DNA of 64,000 bases. Origin: Mucilaginibacter glaciei (GTDB lineage: Bacteria > Bacteroidota > Bacteroidia > Sphingobacteriales > Sphingobacteriaceae). Shown here piece after piece: positions 35,041-44,377 of the stretch. Every line of letters starts with the position of its first letter. Position 1 is the stretch's first letter. Both the position numbers and the translations under genes were made by a program. The stretch spans positions 34,247-98,246 of the forward strand of contig NZ_JACWMX010000011.1 in the NCBI RefSeq assembly GCF_014773245.1, read 5' to 3'. Under the pieces are notes generated by a model. The model ran no database searches. It was not told where the DNA came from and saw only the letters and a list, made by a program, of their open reading frames with translations.

Positions 35041-38000
35041 ATGAAACGCGTTATAGTGATTTTTTTAATTGCATTGTTAGGCATTGTGATCCCCGGCTTT
35101 GCTGTGGCGCAGCATAATCAATATCAATTTTCGCGCTTAACGGTTAATAGTGGCTTGTCTAACAGCCGTGTAACCAGTATGGTTAACGATAGTAAGGGCT
35201 TTATTTGGTTTGGTACAGCGGCTGGGCTCAACCGTTTCGACGGCCTTAAATTTAAAACATACCGGCATTTAAATAACGACACTACAACATTAAGCGATGA
35301 TAATATCCTGAACGTTATAGAGGCGGCTGATAAAAAACTTTGGATAAAAACACGTTCTACCTATAACATTTATGATCCCTATCATGAATACTTTATACGC
35401 GATGTTAAAAAATACATAGGTAAATCGGCTCCTCAAATGTCCTTTATCGTTAATGTATTTAAAAGCAGCAACAATAAATTGATACTGGTTGATGCGGATG
35501 ACCGGATATTTTTATATGACCCGATAACCAAAAAAGCGAGCTTGGTTTGCCAAAAAAGCAACCCTTCGCTGGGTATTATAAACAGTGTAATCACCGCGGT
35601 TTCGATGGATCAGTATGGCGATTACTGGCTGATGCACTACAACGGCGTTTTAGAGAAATTTGATGTGAAGTTAAACAAAGTCACCTACCGGATGGCCCTC
35701 TCCTCAGGTAAATTAAAAAAGGATGGCTATTACAGTTTTTATAAAGACGCCGACAAGAACCTATGGATCTATTCGCCGGGTGCCTGCAACGGGATATTTT
35801 GTTTTGATCCGTTAAAACTTGCTCTAAATCATTTTGATACCCAATCGGCCAACGGTCGGTTAAATTCCAATATAGTAAATTCCGTATCCCAGGATAAAGA
35901 CGGCATCATCTGGATAGCTACAGATCATGGAGGACTTAATTTACTTAATAAGTGTGATTTTAGCGTTAGATTTTTAACTAACCGCGAGAATGATGATAAA
36001 AGCCTGGGTCAAAACAGCATCGTATCAGTTTTTAGGGATAACCTGGGTATCATGTGGGCGGGTACCTTTAAAAAGGGGTTGAGCTTTTATCACAAAAATA
36101 TTATCAGGTTCCCGCTGGTACAGCATCATTTATCCGATCCGGCAAGCTTGCCTTTTAGCGATGTGAACCGGTTTGCCGAAGATGCGAAAGGCAATTTATG
36201 GATAGGGTCTAACGGGGGAGGGCTCATCTATTTTAACCGCACTACCGGCAAGTACACCCAATTTAAGCATGATGCTGCAAATCCTAATAGCCTAAGTAAT
36301 AATGTAATTGTAAGCTTGTGTATAGATCATAAGCAACGGTTATGGATTGGTAGCTTTTTTGGCGGGCTCGATTGCTTTGACGGAACAACTTTTAAACATT
36401 ACCGCCATGACGATGCCAACCCCTCATCCATATCTGACGACCGTGTTTGGGAAATTTTTGAGGATTCATCATTCAATCTGTGGGTGGGTACGCTGTTTAA
36501 TGGCTTAAACCGGTTCGATGAAAAGCGAAAAACATTTTATCATTATAAAACAGGCAGCGGTAACGCCATTCATTCTAATTATATCACTTCTATTTTAGAA
36601 GATAAGCAGCAAAACCTCTGGTTAGGCACCTCACAGGGTATTGACCGGATGGATAAAAAAACCGGTTATATCAAACACTTTGCGCATGACAGTAGAACCG
36701 CCACAAGTTTAATAAACAACGAGGTAAGAAGCCTTTATCACGATAGCCGCGGCTGGATCTGGGCACCCACCCGCGAGGGCCTCAGTTTACTGAACCCGGT
36801 AACAGGTATTTTTAAAAACTTTTGTAAGGACGACGGCTTACCTGATAATAATGTGTTGGATATTGTAGAAGATAGCCAGCATAATATGTGGTTGAGCACC
36901 ACCAACGGGCTATCGAATATTAAAATAGGCCAATCTGGAAATCAAAGCACCTTTAGCTTTACAAATTTTGATGAGTCGGACGGGTTGCAGGGGATGGAGT
37001 TTAACGAAAGCGCCTTTTACAGCACAAAAAAAGGCGAACTGATCTTTGGAGGGGCCAATGGCTTCAATATTTTTTACCCTCAAAAAATATTAAGTTCAGC
37101 TAATCAACCATTACTTGCATTTACAGAACTACAGGTTGGTAACCAAGAGGTTACGCCGTCAAAAAAAATTGATGGCCGCAATATATTAACAAAATCGATT
37201 GCTGAAACCAGGGAAGTAAGATTGAATTATGACGAAAATGTTTTTTCGATAGACTTTACAGCAATAGCATTTTTCAACCCCGATAAGGTTAAAATTAAAT
37301 ATAAACTGGAGGGCTTCGATAAAAATTGGATAACGGTAGATAATAAAAACCGCCGCGCAACTTATACCAATATAGCACCCGGCAACTACACATTTAAGCT
37401 TGCTACCGTAAACAATGCTGATACAGCAGGTAAGCAATTAAATTTAGCTATAGTAGTATCACCACCATTTTACCAAACCACATTAGCCTATTTTACCTAT
37501 ATAATGCTGTTTGTCGCGGCCATTTTTTGGATGCGGCACAAAGGAATAAAAAAAATACATGCAGAGTTTACTCTGCAGCGCGAGCGGGAACAAGCCCAGC
37601 GTTTACACGAGCTGGATTTGATGAAGATAAAATTCTTTACCAATGTAAGCCATGAATTTCGCACACCACTTTCACTGATCCTGGCTCCGGTTAACAGGCT
37701 GCTTTCAGAAACGGGTAACATTCAGCACATACAACAGTTGCAACTGGTAAACCGTAACGCAAGGCGTTTGCTCAACATGGTAAACCAACTGCTCGATTTC
37801 CGGAAGATGGAAGAGCAGGAATTGAAAATTCAACTGGAAACGGGCGATATTGTTGCTTTTATCAAGGATACCACCGGGTCGTTTAACGATGTGGCCGAAA
37901 AGAAAGCTATCGATTTTACCTTCGATTCTGATCATGCTTCATTTATAACTGAATTTGATCATGATAAACTGGAACGGATCCTTTTCAACTTAATCTCCAA

Positions 38001-39180
38001 CGCTTTCAAATTCACGGCTGATAACGGGAATGTAACGGTATTACTTAGCTTTAATAAATTGAATGCTTCTCAACAATTTGAAATGGAGATCAGGGTGATA
38101 GATATCGGTATAGGCATCCCGCAAGATAAGACACAGAAAATATTTGAACGTTTTTTTCAGGATGATGTTCCCGGCTCTATGGTTAACCAGGGGAGTGGTA
38201 TAGGGCTGGCCATTACTAAGGAGTTTGTTAATCTCCACGATGGAGAAATTACTGTGGAGAGCGTGGTTGGCGAGGGTAGCTGCTTCATTGTCAAGATCCC
38301 ATTGGTGCAAAAACAAGGCGCTGACGTTGTAGTTGGTATCGTTGCCCCGCAACCGGTTGCAATATTGTCTAAGGGTGGTACAACTGTAAAGAAGAAACCG
38401 GTACTGCTTGTTGTAGAAGATCACGACGATTTTAGACTGTACCTGAAAGATAGCTTAACGGATTTTTTTAATGTTATTGATGCGAAAAATGGCAAGGAGG
38501 GATGGCAGAAGGCACTTGCCCTGCATCCCGATTTAATTATCAGCGATATCAGTATGCCCGAGATGAATGGCATCGATCTGTGTAAAAAATTAAAGAACGA
38601 CAATAGAACGCACCATATCCCGGTTGTGCTGTTAACCGCCTTAACCGGCGAGGAATATCAGTTGAACGGGTTGGAAACCGGCGCTAACGACTATTTGACC
38701 AAACCGTTTAATTTCGAGATCCTTCTTTCAAAACTTAAAAATATACTGTCGCAACAGGAGCTAATGCAGAGCACCTACAAAAAACAGGTGGAGCTTAACC
38801 CATCAGAAGTGATAAGCGAATCGCCCGACGACTTGTTCATCCAAAAAGCCTTACAGGTAATTGAGCAAAACATATCAAATGTAGAATTTTCGGTAGAAGA
38901 GCTGAGCAGCGAAACCTGTATGAGCCGGGTAACCCTCTATAAAAAGACACTTGCATTAACCGGCAAAAGCCCGGTAGAACTTATCCGCACCGTACGCCTG
39001 AAAAGAGCTGCCCAACTGCTGAGTAATGATCATTTGACAGTTTCACAGGTTTGTTACCGCGTGGGCTTTCGCAGCCATAAATATTTCGCCAAATCGTTCA
39101 AAGCCGAATTTGGTGTTCTCCCCTCCGGGTATAGGGATTCTATGTTAGCCAATGCTGATGAAATTTTGGAACATTGTTAA
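35041..39180 (+). CDS. Hybrid two-component system (HTCS): sensor kinase, receiver and AraC-type regulator in one chain
   Basis: I chose the ATG at 35041, which opens a signal peptide (MKRVIVIFLIALLGIVIPGF); the frame is open upstream to a TTG at 34996. The 1379-residue protein has a periplasmic sensor of about 14 regulator-propeller repeats (GFIWFGTAAGLNRFDG, LWIGSFFGGLDCFDG, IWAPTREGLSLLNP), a Y_Y_Y domain at about 700-790, a transmembrane helix at about 812-835, HisKA with FTNVSHEFRTPLSL (histidine about 870), an ATPase domain (FNLISNAFKF, GSGIGLAITKEF), a receiver (LIISDISMPEMNG, aspartate about 1166) and a C-terminal AraC HTH (VSQVCYRVGFRSHKYFAKSFK). HTCS proteins sense an oligosaccharide and switch on the adjacent polysaccharide locus, here the SusC/SusD operon that follows. 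Confidence 0.95.
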   Translation: MKRVIVIFLIALLGIVIPGFAVAQHNQYQFSRLTVNSGLSNSRVTSMVNDSKGFIWFGTAAGLNRFDGLKFKTYRHLNNDTTTLSDDNILNVIEAADKKLWIKTRSTYNIYDPYHEYFIRDVKKYIGKSAPQMSFIVNVFKSSNNKLILVDADDRIFLYDPITKKASLVCQKSNPSLGIINSVITAVSMDQYGDYWLMHYNGVLEKFDVKLNKVTYRMALSSGKLKKDGYYSFYKDADKNLWIYSPGACNGIFCFDPLKLALNHFDTQSANGRLNSNIVNSVSQDKDGIIWIATDHGGLNLLNKCDFSVRFLTNRENDDKSLGQNSIVSVFRDNLGIMWAGTFKKGLSFYHKNIIRFPLVQHHLSDPASLPFSDVNRFAEDAKGNLWIGSNGGGLIYFNRTTGKYTQFKHDAANPNSLSNNVIVSLCIDHKQRLWIGSFFGGLDCFDGTTFKHYRHDDANPSSISDDRVWEIFEDSSFNLWVGTLFNGLNRFDEKRKTFYHYKTGSGNAIHSNYITSILEDKQQNLWLGTSQGIDRMDKKTGYIKHFAHDSRTATSLINNEVRSLYHDSRGWIWAPTREGLSLLNPVTGIFKNFCKDDGLPDNNVLDIVEDSQHNMWLSTTNGLSNIKIGQSGNQSTFSFTNFDESDGLQGMEFNESAFYSTKKGELIFGGANGFNIFYPQKILSSANQPLLAFTELQVGNQEVTPSKKIDGRNILTKSIAETREVRLNYDENVFSIDFTAIAFFNPDKVKIKYKLEGFDKNWITVDNKNRRATYTNIAPGNYTFKLATVNNADTAGKQLNLAIVVSPPFYQTTLAYFTYIMLFVAAIFWMRHKGIKKIHAEFTLQREREQAQRLHELDLMKIKFFTNVSHEFRTPLSLILAPVNRLLSETGNIQHIQQLQLVNRNARRLLNMVNQLLDFRKMEEQELKIQLETGDIVAFIKDTTGSFNDVAEKKAIDFTFDSDHASFITEFDHDKLERILFNLISNAFKFTADNGNVTVLLSFNKLNASQQFEMEIRVIDIGIGIPQDKTQKIFERFFQDDVPGSMVNQGSGIGLAITKEFVNLHDGEITVESVVGEGSCFIVKIPLVQKQGADVVVGIVAPQPVAILSKGGTTVKKKPVLLVVEDHDDFRLYLKDSLTDFFNVIDAKNGKEGWQKALALHPDLIISDISMPEMNGIDLCKKLKNDNRTHHIPVVLLTALTGEEYQLNGLETGANDYLTKPFNFEILLSKLKNILSQQELMQSTYKKQVELNPSEVISESPDDLFIQKALQVIEQNISNVEFSVEELSSETCMSRVTLYKKTLALTGKSPVELIRTVRLKRAAQLLSNDHLTVSQVCYRVGFRSHKYFAKSFKAEFGVLPSGYRDSMLANADEILEHC

Positions 39181-39249
39181 CCGTTACCCGTTCCGGCCCT
39201 ATCACGCTGCCTCAATAACATCTTCAGGAATAAATCCGTAAGAATTTAT

Positions 39250-39282
39250 CTAATAAATAACTGATTACCAGTAATTTATTAG
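39250..39282. promoter_or_regulatory. 14-bp imperfect inverted repeat downstream of the HTCS gene
   Basis: CTAATAAATAACTG (39250-39263), a five-base loop, then CAGTAATTTATTAG (39269-39282); one mismatch in 14 pairs. It abuts copy B of the shared 21-bp motif. It may end HTCS transcription or be part of the control region of the SusC operon. Confidence 0.5.
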
Positions 39283-39284
39283 CG

Positions 39285-39305
39285 TTAACATTTGTGCCCC
39301 TATTT
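39285..39305 (+). promoter_or_regulatory. Copy B of the shared 21-bp motif, upstream of the first SusC gene
   Basis: TTAACATTTGT, GC, CCCTATTT, the same as copy A near GH26 except two bases. It lies 432 bases before the SusC ATG, in a 556-base gap that otherwise holds no convincing gene. It is the best candidate here for an HTCS binding site. Confidence 0.5.
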
Positions 39306-39736
39306 GTAAACAACGCTATTGGATGTTTAGCGTACGTTTAGAAAAGATTGAAAAGGCAGGCGTAATAGCTGATCATAACTATTAAAGCCATGGCCGCTAT
39401 CTACAGTAATTAACCAATTATAGTAGTCTAACTACAACCACATTATTGAATACTATGCTTATAAGTTTACTTGTAAAAAGTGATTTTACGTTTCGCCGCG
39501 CTTATACATTGATTTCGTCTACACACGCGGATGAACAAGCCCGACGAATTCCTCTGAAAATACCAGCCCGGGCGTTTTCAACAATTTATTATAAACCTAA
39601 CCCCACAAAATTTTATGAGAAGAATTACCCTGCCACCAATTTGACGGCTGATAAGGACAGCGCGGCTATTCTTAAAACATGATTCCCTGCCAACCAAATT
39701 TTCGGTAACCCAATTTTTAACCTAATTAATTTATGT

Positions 39737-42607
39737 ATGAGAAATAGAATTTTACAAAAAAAATTATTTCTAACCACAACCGGTATCTGCATCATTGCAC
39801 TTGGTGCCTATGCGCAGACGAGTATACCGGGCCGCCTAACTTCTGCACGGGATACAACATCCCCGCCAAAATCAGATTCAGTTGCTCAACGGATTAACTT
39901 GCCTTTTAACACGGTTGTTACAAATGGTAAAACCACTGCCGTAACCCAGGCAATTTACACAGAGAGTTTAGTTAAACAACCCGTTACGAATGTTTTAAAC
40001 GCACTTACCGGGCGGTTAGCCGGTTTGTACACGCAACAAAACTCCGGGCAGCCGGGGCTCGACGCGGTATCGTTAACGCTACGTGGCCGCACACCTATTA
40101 TTTTGGTAGATGGTATCCCCAGGCCGCTAACTACGATAGATCTGGAGGAGATTGAGTCGGTTACGGTTTTAAAAGACGCCATGTCTACTGCACTATTGGG
40201 TGTACGTGGTGCAAACGGAGCCATATTGATAACTACCCGTAAGGGTACGCCATATAAGCAGGTGATATCCTTTACCGCGCAAACGGCCTTTCAGCAGCCT
40301 ATTGGTATGCCCAAAGCGCTCAATGCCTTTAATTATGCTACCCTGCGTAACGAGGCTATAGACAACGAAGTAAGGGTCAACCCAAGTTTTAATACAGGTT
40401 TAAGGTACAGTGCTACTGATCTGCAGCTTTTTAAAGATCAAACGGACCCTAACGGGCACCCCGATGTCGACTGGCGCAAGCAAATACTTAAATCGTCGGC
40501 GCAGTTGAACCGTTATTCACTTAATTTAAGCGGTGGCAATAATTCCGTAAGGTATTTTGCGGCATTAGAGCATTTAAGCCAGGATGGGCTTTTTAAAACC
40601 GATAACGCTAATACCTATAATACCAATAACTATTTCAGCAGTTATCTCATCAGGTCAAACGTTGATCTTAACCTTACCCCAAAATTAAGCGGCGGTATAC
40701 ACCTGCTGGGGCGTATCTACAACGTTAACGAACCGGGTGCCACAACCGCATCAATTTATAATTCGTTTTTAACAACACCCAATAACGCTTACCCCATAAT
40801 TAATCCAAACGGAAGTTTTGGCGGTACACCGCAATTTGTAAACAATATACAGGGGCAGGCTACCGCATCGGGCTATCTGCAAACCTATACACGCGATATC
40901 TTGGCCGATTTTTTTGTTAAAAGAACGCTTGATGAATTAACGCCGGGCTTGTATGTCAAAGGGCTTGTGTCCTACGCATCTAACCTTAATGAAACCATTA
41001 ACCGCAGTAAGCCTGTTGTGGCCTTTCAGCGTTTCGTATCGGGTACGGGAGTTGAAAGCTATGGCTCGGCCCTTACCGTGCAGGCCAACCAGCTCAATAG
41101 TAATACCATCAGCACAGTGAACGGTATCCCTAACCAGGGGCAGGGCAGGCAAAACTACCTGGAAGCCTCTGTGGGTTATGACCGCACTTTTAACCAGGTT
41201 AATAACGTAAATGCGGTGATACTGGCCAATAGCGATAACAACGTATATGGCTCAAATATTGGCTACAATGTCGCCGGCTTTTCGGGCCGTGGCGCGTACA
41301 GTTATAATGAAAAATACCTGGCCGAAGTTGCCTTTAGCTATAACGGCTCTAATTACTATCCGGGTAACAGCCATTATAAGTATGGTTTTTTCCCGGTTTT
41401 TGGCTTAGGTTGGAATATTGCTAAAGAGGGTTTTCTGAAGAACAGCAAATGGATCAACTCACTTAAACTGGCGGCAAATTACGGCAAAACAGGTAACGAT
41501 AACCCGGGTTACTTTGCTTATATCCAACGGATATTTGACGGCCCAAGCGCTTATTTCGGCACCGCGGCAGCAGCTAACCAAACACTTATAGAATCTACAC
41601 TGGCCAACCCCAATATTACATTTGAAAAAGCAGATAAGTTAGATATCAGTCTTCAGGGTACCGTGATAGGCAAACTTGGTTTTGTTATCGATTATTATAA
41701 TAACAAATTTACAGATGTGCTTACGCAGCGCGGCCGCAACACTACGCTTTTAGGTAATACTTACCCAAATGAAAACATCGGCCGCTACCGTTATAACGGG
41801 TTTGATTTTCAGCTTTCGTGGCGGCAGCCATCGGCCGGTGGTTTTGGCTATTTCATAGCAGCTAACGCAGGTTTACAACAGTCAAAGGTGCTGTATATTG
41901 ATGAGCCCAACCAGCTTTACCCTTATTTGCAGCGAACCGGCCAAAAGGTAGGGCAGGCATTTGGCTACCAGGCCGCAGGTCTTTTCCAATCGCAGGCAGA
42001 CATTAACGCGGCCGCTCAGAACGGTGTGGCTACGGTAGCGGGTTATATACCGCAACCAGGAGACATCAAGTATAAAGACCTTAACGGCGATAATATCATC
42101 AATCAGTTTGACCAGGCGCCTATAGGCCCTACGGGTCCATTGATCACCTATGGCGCCGACCTGGGCTTTAATTATAAGTTTTTTGATTTCAGCGCATTGA
42201 TTCAGGGGGTAGCAAACTACAGTGTTTACTTAAACGGTAACAGTTACTGGGAATTTCAAAACAACGGTTTTGGCCAGGCTTATGAGCAGCAACTGGGCAG
42301 GTATACACCCGCCACTGCTGCAACCGCAACTTACCCAAGGTTAAGCATTGGTACCAATGTAAATAACCAGGTGTTTTCATCCTACTGGTATCGTAATGCC
42401 AATTACATCAGGCTTAAAACCGTACAGGCAGGGTTTACATTGCCCGCACGGTACGCTAATGCTGTGAAGCTTAAAAGCCTGCGCATTTTTATTACCGGGA
42501 TAAATCTTTTGACTATTACAAAGCTAAAAGACCGCGATCCGGAGGTATATAACGGGGCATATCCTATCCAAAAACTGGTGAATTTGGGTATTAATGTAAA
42601 ACTCTAA
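39737..42607 (+). CDS. SusC/RagA-like TonB-dependent transporter lacking the N-terminal carboxypeptidase-like domain
   Basis: The 956-residue protein has a signal peptide (to about AYAQ, residue 26) and then about 40 residues of low-complexity linker. It goes straight into the plug domain (NVLNALTGRLAGLYTQQNSGQPG, IILVDGIPRP, IESVTVLKDAMSTALLGVRGANGAILITTRKG in pieces), the SusC signature. The usual carboxypeptidase-regulatory-like domain is missing, and the length is about 100 residues under a full SusC. The barrel ends INVKL. It imports a glycan bound by its SusD partner, which follows nine bases later. It is the first gene after the HTCS gene. Confidence 0.93.
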   Translation: MRNRILQKKLFLTTTGICIIALGAYAQTSIPGRLTSARDTTSPPKSDSVAQRINLPFNTVVTNGKTTAVTQAIYTESLVKQPVTNVLNALTGRLAGLYTQQNSGQPGLDAVSLTLRGRTPIILVDGIPRPLTTIDLEEIESVTVLKDAMSTALLGVRGANGAILITTRKGTPYKQVISFTAQTAFQQPIGMPKALNAFNYATLRNEAIDNEVRVNPSFNTGLRYSATDLQLFKDQTDPNGHPDVDWRKQILKSSAQLNRYSLNLSGGNNSVRYFAALEHLSQDGLFKTDNANTYNTNNYFSSYLIRSNVDLNLTPKLSGGIHLLGRIYNVNEPGATTASIYNSFLTTPNNAYPIINPNGSFGGTPQFVNNIQGQATASGYLQTYTRDILADFFVKRTLDELTPGLYVKGLVSYASNLNETINRSKPVVAFQRFVSGTGVESYGSALTVQANQLNSNTISTVNGIPNQGQGRQNYLEASVGYDRTFNQVNNVNAVILANSDNNVYGSNIGYNVAGFSGRGAYSYNEKYLAEVAFSYNGSNYYPGNSHYKYGFFPVFGLGWNIAKEGFLKNSKWINSLKLAANYGKTGNDNPGYFAYIQRIFDGPSAYFGTAAAANQTLIESTLANPNITFEKADKLDISLQGTVIGKLGFVIDYYNNKFTDVLTQRGRNTTLLGNTYPNENIGRYRYNGFDFQLSWRQPSAGGFGYFIAANAGLQQSKVLYIDEPNQLYPYLQRTGQKVGQAFGYQAAGLFQSQADINAAAQNGVATVAGYIPQPGDIKYKDLNGDNIINQFDQAPIGPTGPLITYGADLGFNYKFFDFSALIQGVANYSVYLNGNSYWEFQNNGFGQAYEQQLGRYTPATAATATYPRLSIGTNVNNQVFSSYWYRNANYIRLKTVQAGFTLPARYANAVKLKSLRIFITGINLLTITKLKDRDPEVYNGAYPIQKLVNLGINVKL

Positions 42608-42616
42608 TTATTGATT

Positions 42617-44350
42617 ATGAAAAAGAACTATTGGATATATATATTACTTTTAATGGTTACGGCTGTAGTACCGTCATGCAAAAAAGTGGAGAACGAGCCA
42701 CGCGACCTGTACACTTATGACCTTACTTACGATCCGCAGGATCAGAATGCCGTACTGGCGCAACGCGCATTAGCCGGACTGTATAATTTTTTGCCCGCAG
42801 GCTTTAATCGTGTAAACGGCGATTTTTTAGATGCAGCTACAGACGATGCCGTATCAAGCATCAGCAATTCGCCTGTATCTTACTACACTAACGGCATTGT
42901 TAGCGTAGGTAATAATCCCGACAGCTATTTTAGCAACAGCTACAACGGTATCAGGCAGGCCAACATCTTTTTGGCCAATATTGATAAGGTACCCGTGCCT
43001 GCTGCCAACCCTAACCGCACACTTGGCTTTAAGGCCGAAGCAAGGTTTATAAGGGCTTTTCTGTATTTTGAATTGTTGAAGCGTTACGGCGGTATACCGC
43101 TGGTAGGCGATAAGGTATTTGGCCTTGACGATAATTTGCAGCTCCCCAGAAACACGTATGCGCAATGTGTTGACTATATCGCAGCCGAATGCACCGCTAT
43201 TAAGGATCTTTTATATGCAGATGCTATAGCAGATGTTAACCTGGGCAGGGTGGTAAAAGGCGCGGCAGTAGCACTAAAATGCAGGTTGTACCTGTATGCG
43301 GCCAGCCCTTTATTTAACGGTGGCGGTATAGAGGCAGATGCCAGCCTCAAGGCTTTAACAGGCTACCCTAACGCCGATCCGTCGCGCTGGCAAAAAGTGG
43401 TTGACGCTGTCGCGGAGTTTAACAGCTTAGGTTATTACTCGTTGTTACAATCGGGCACGGCAGGTTACCGCTCAATATTCATCAATAAAAAAAATACGGA
43501 AGTTATTTTTGCCAAGCAAAGTGTAAACAATACCGATCTTGAAAATCTAAACTCGCCGGTAGGTTACAACGGCGGCTCGGCGGCCAGTGCAGGCCGAACC
43601 AACCCCACGCAGGATTTTGTTGATGCCTTTACGACAGTAAATGGTAAGTCCATAACAACAGATTTAAAATCGGCTACCAACCCAACAGGTTATGACCCGG
43701 CTAACCCATACCTAAACCGCGACCCGCGTTTTGATGCCACTGTGTTTTACAACGGTCAACGCTGGTTGAGCAGACCGGTAGAAACCTTTGAAGGTGGCCG
43801 GGATAAGCCCAACAGCAACGTTAACACGCAAACGCGTACCGGTTATTACCTGCGTAAATTTCTGGGCGATCTTACTAACAGCACTAACTACCCAACGCAA
43901 AGCCACAATTTTGTTTACTTCAGACTGGCCGAGATCATCCTGAACAATGCCGAGGCGCTTAACGAATTAGGCAACACCGAAACATCTGTACAACAAATTA
44001 TACTGATCCGTAAACGCGCGGGGATAGTTGCTGGCAGCGATGGGCGGTACGGTATTAAAGCTGGTATTTCGCAGGCTGAGATGAGGGTGCTTATCCAAAA
44101 CGAAAGGCGTATCGAACTTTCTTTTGAAGAGCACCGCTTCTTTGACCTACGCCGCTGGAAAATAGCCGGCACTGCGCTGAACAAAACGTTAACCGGGGTT
44201 ACAATAGTTAAAAACCCTGATGGGGTAACTTTTAAATACCAGGTTGTACCCGTAGTTAACATCACCTTTCAAGACAAGCTTTACCATTTGCCGCTTCCGT
44301 ATGATGAAACGGTTAAGAATACCGGCCTTGTTCAAAATTTTGGATGGTAA
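42617..44350 (+). CDS. SusD/RagB-like surface glycan-binding lipoprotein (pair 1)
   Basis: I chose ATG at 42617 over a TTG at 42611. The 577-residue product has a lipobox (VVPSC, cysteine 21) and SusD-family motifs: IRQANIFLANID, GFKAEARFIRAFLYFELLKRYGGIPLV (in part), KGAAVALKCRLYLYAASPLFNG and, near the end, RRIELSFEEHRFFDLRRWKIA. It binds the oligosaccharide and forms a lid on the SusC channel encoded nine bases upstream. Its sequence differs clearly from the SusD at 47594, so the pairs probably bind different parts of a glycan. Confidence 0.95.
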   Translation: MKKNYWIYILLLMVTAVVPSCKKVENEPRDLYTYDLTYDPQDQNAVLAQRALAGLYNFLPAGFNRVNGDFLDAATDDAVSSISNSPVSYYTNGIVSVGNNPDSYFSNSYNGIRQANIFLANIDKVPVPAANPNRTLGFKAEARFIRAFLYFELLKRYGGIPLVGDKVFGLDDNLQLPRNTYAQCVDYIAAECTAIKDLLYADAIADVNLGRVVKGAAVALKCRLYLYAASPLFNGGGIEADASLKALTGYPNADPSRWQKVVDAVAEFNSLGYYSLLQSGTAGYRSIFINKKNTEVIFAKQSVNNTDLENLNSPVGYNGGSAASAGRTNPTQDFVDAFTTVNGKSITTDLKSATNPTGYDPANPYLNRDPRFDATVFYNGQRWLSRPVETFEGGRDKPNSNVNTQTRTGYYLRKFLGDLTNSTNYPTQSHNFVYFRLAEIILNNAEALNELGNTETSVQQIILIRKRAGIVAGSDGRYGIKAGISQAEMRVLIQNERRIELSFEEHRFFDLRRWKIAGTALNKTLTGVTIVKNPDGVTFKYQVVPVVNITFQDKLYHLPLPYDETVKNTGLVQNFGW

Positions 44351-44377
44351 GATTTTTTAAATCATAAAAAAGATAAA

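Noticed and set aside
39446..39682. 78-codon frame between HTCS and SusC genes
   Set aside because: No signal, domain or coding-like composition; it lies in the likely leader and control region and has no good promoter.
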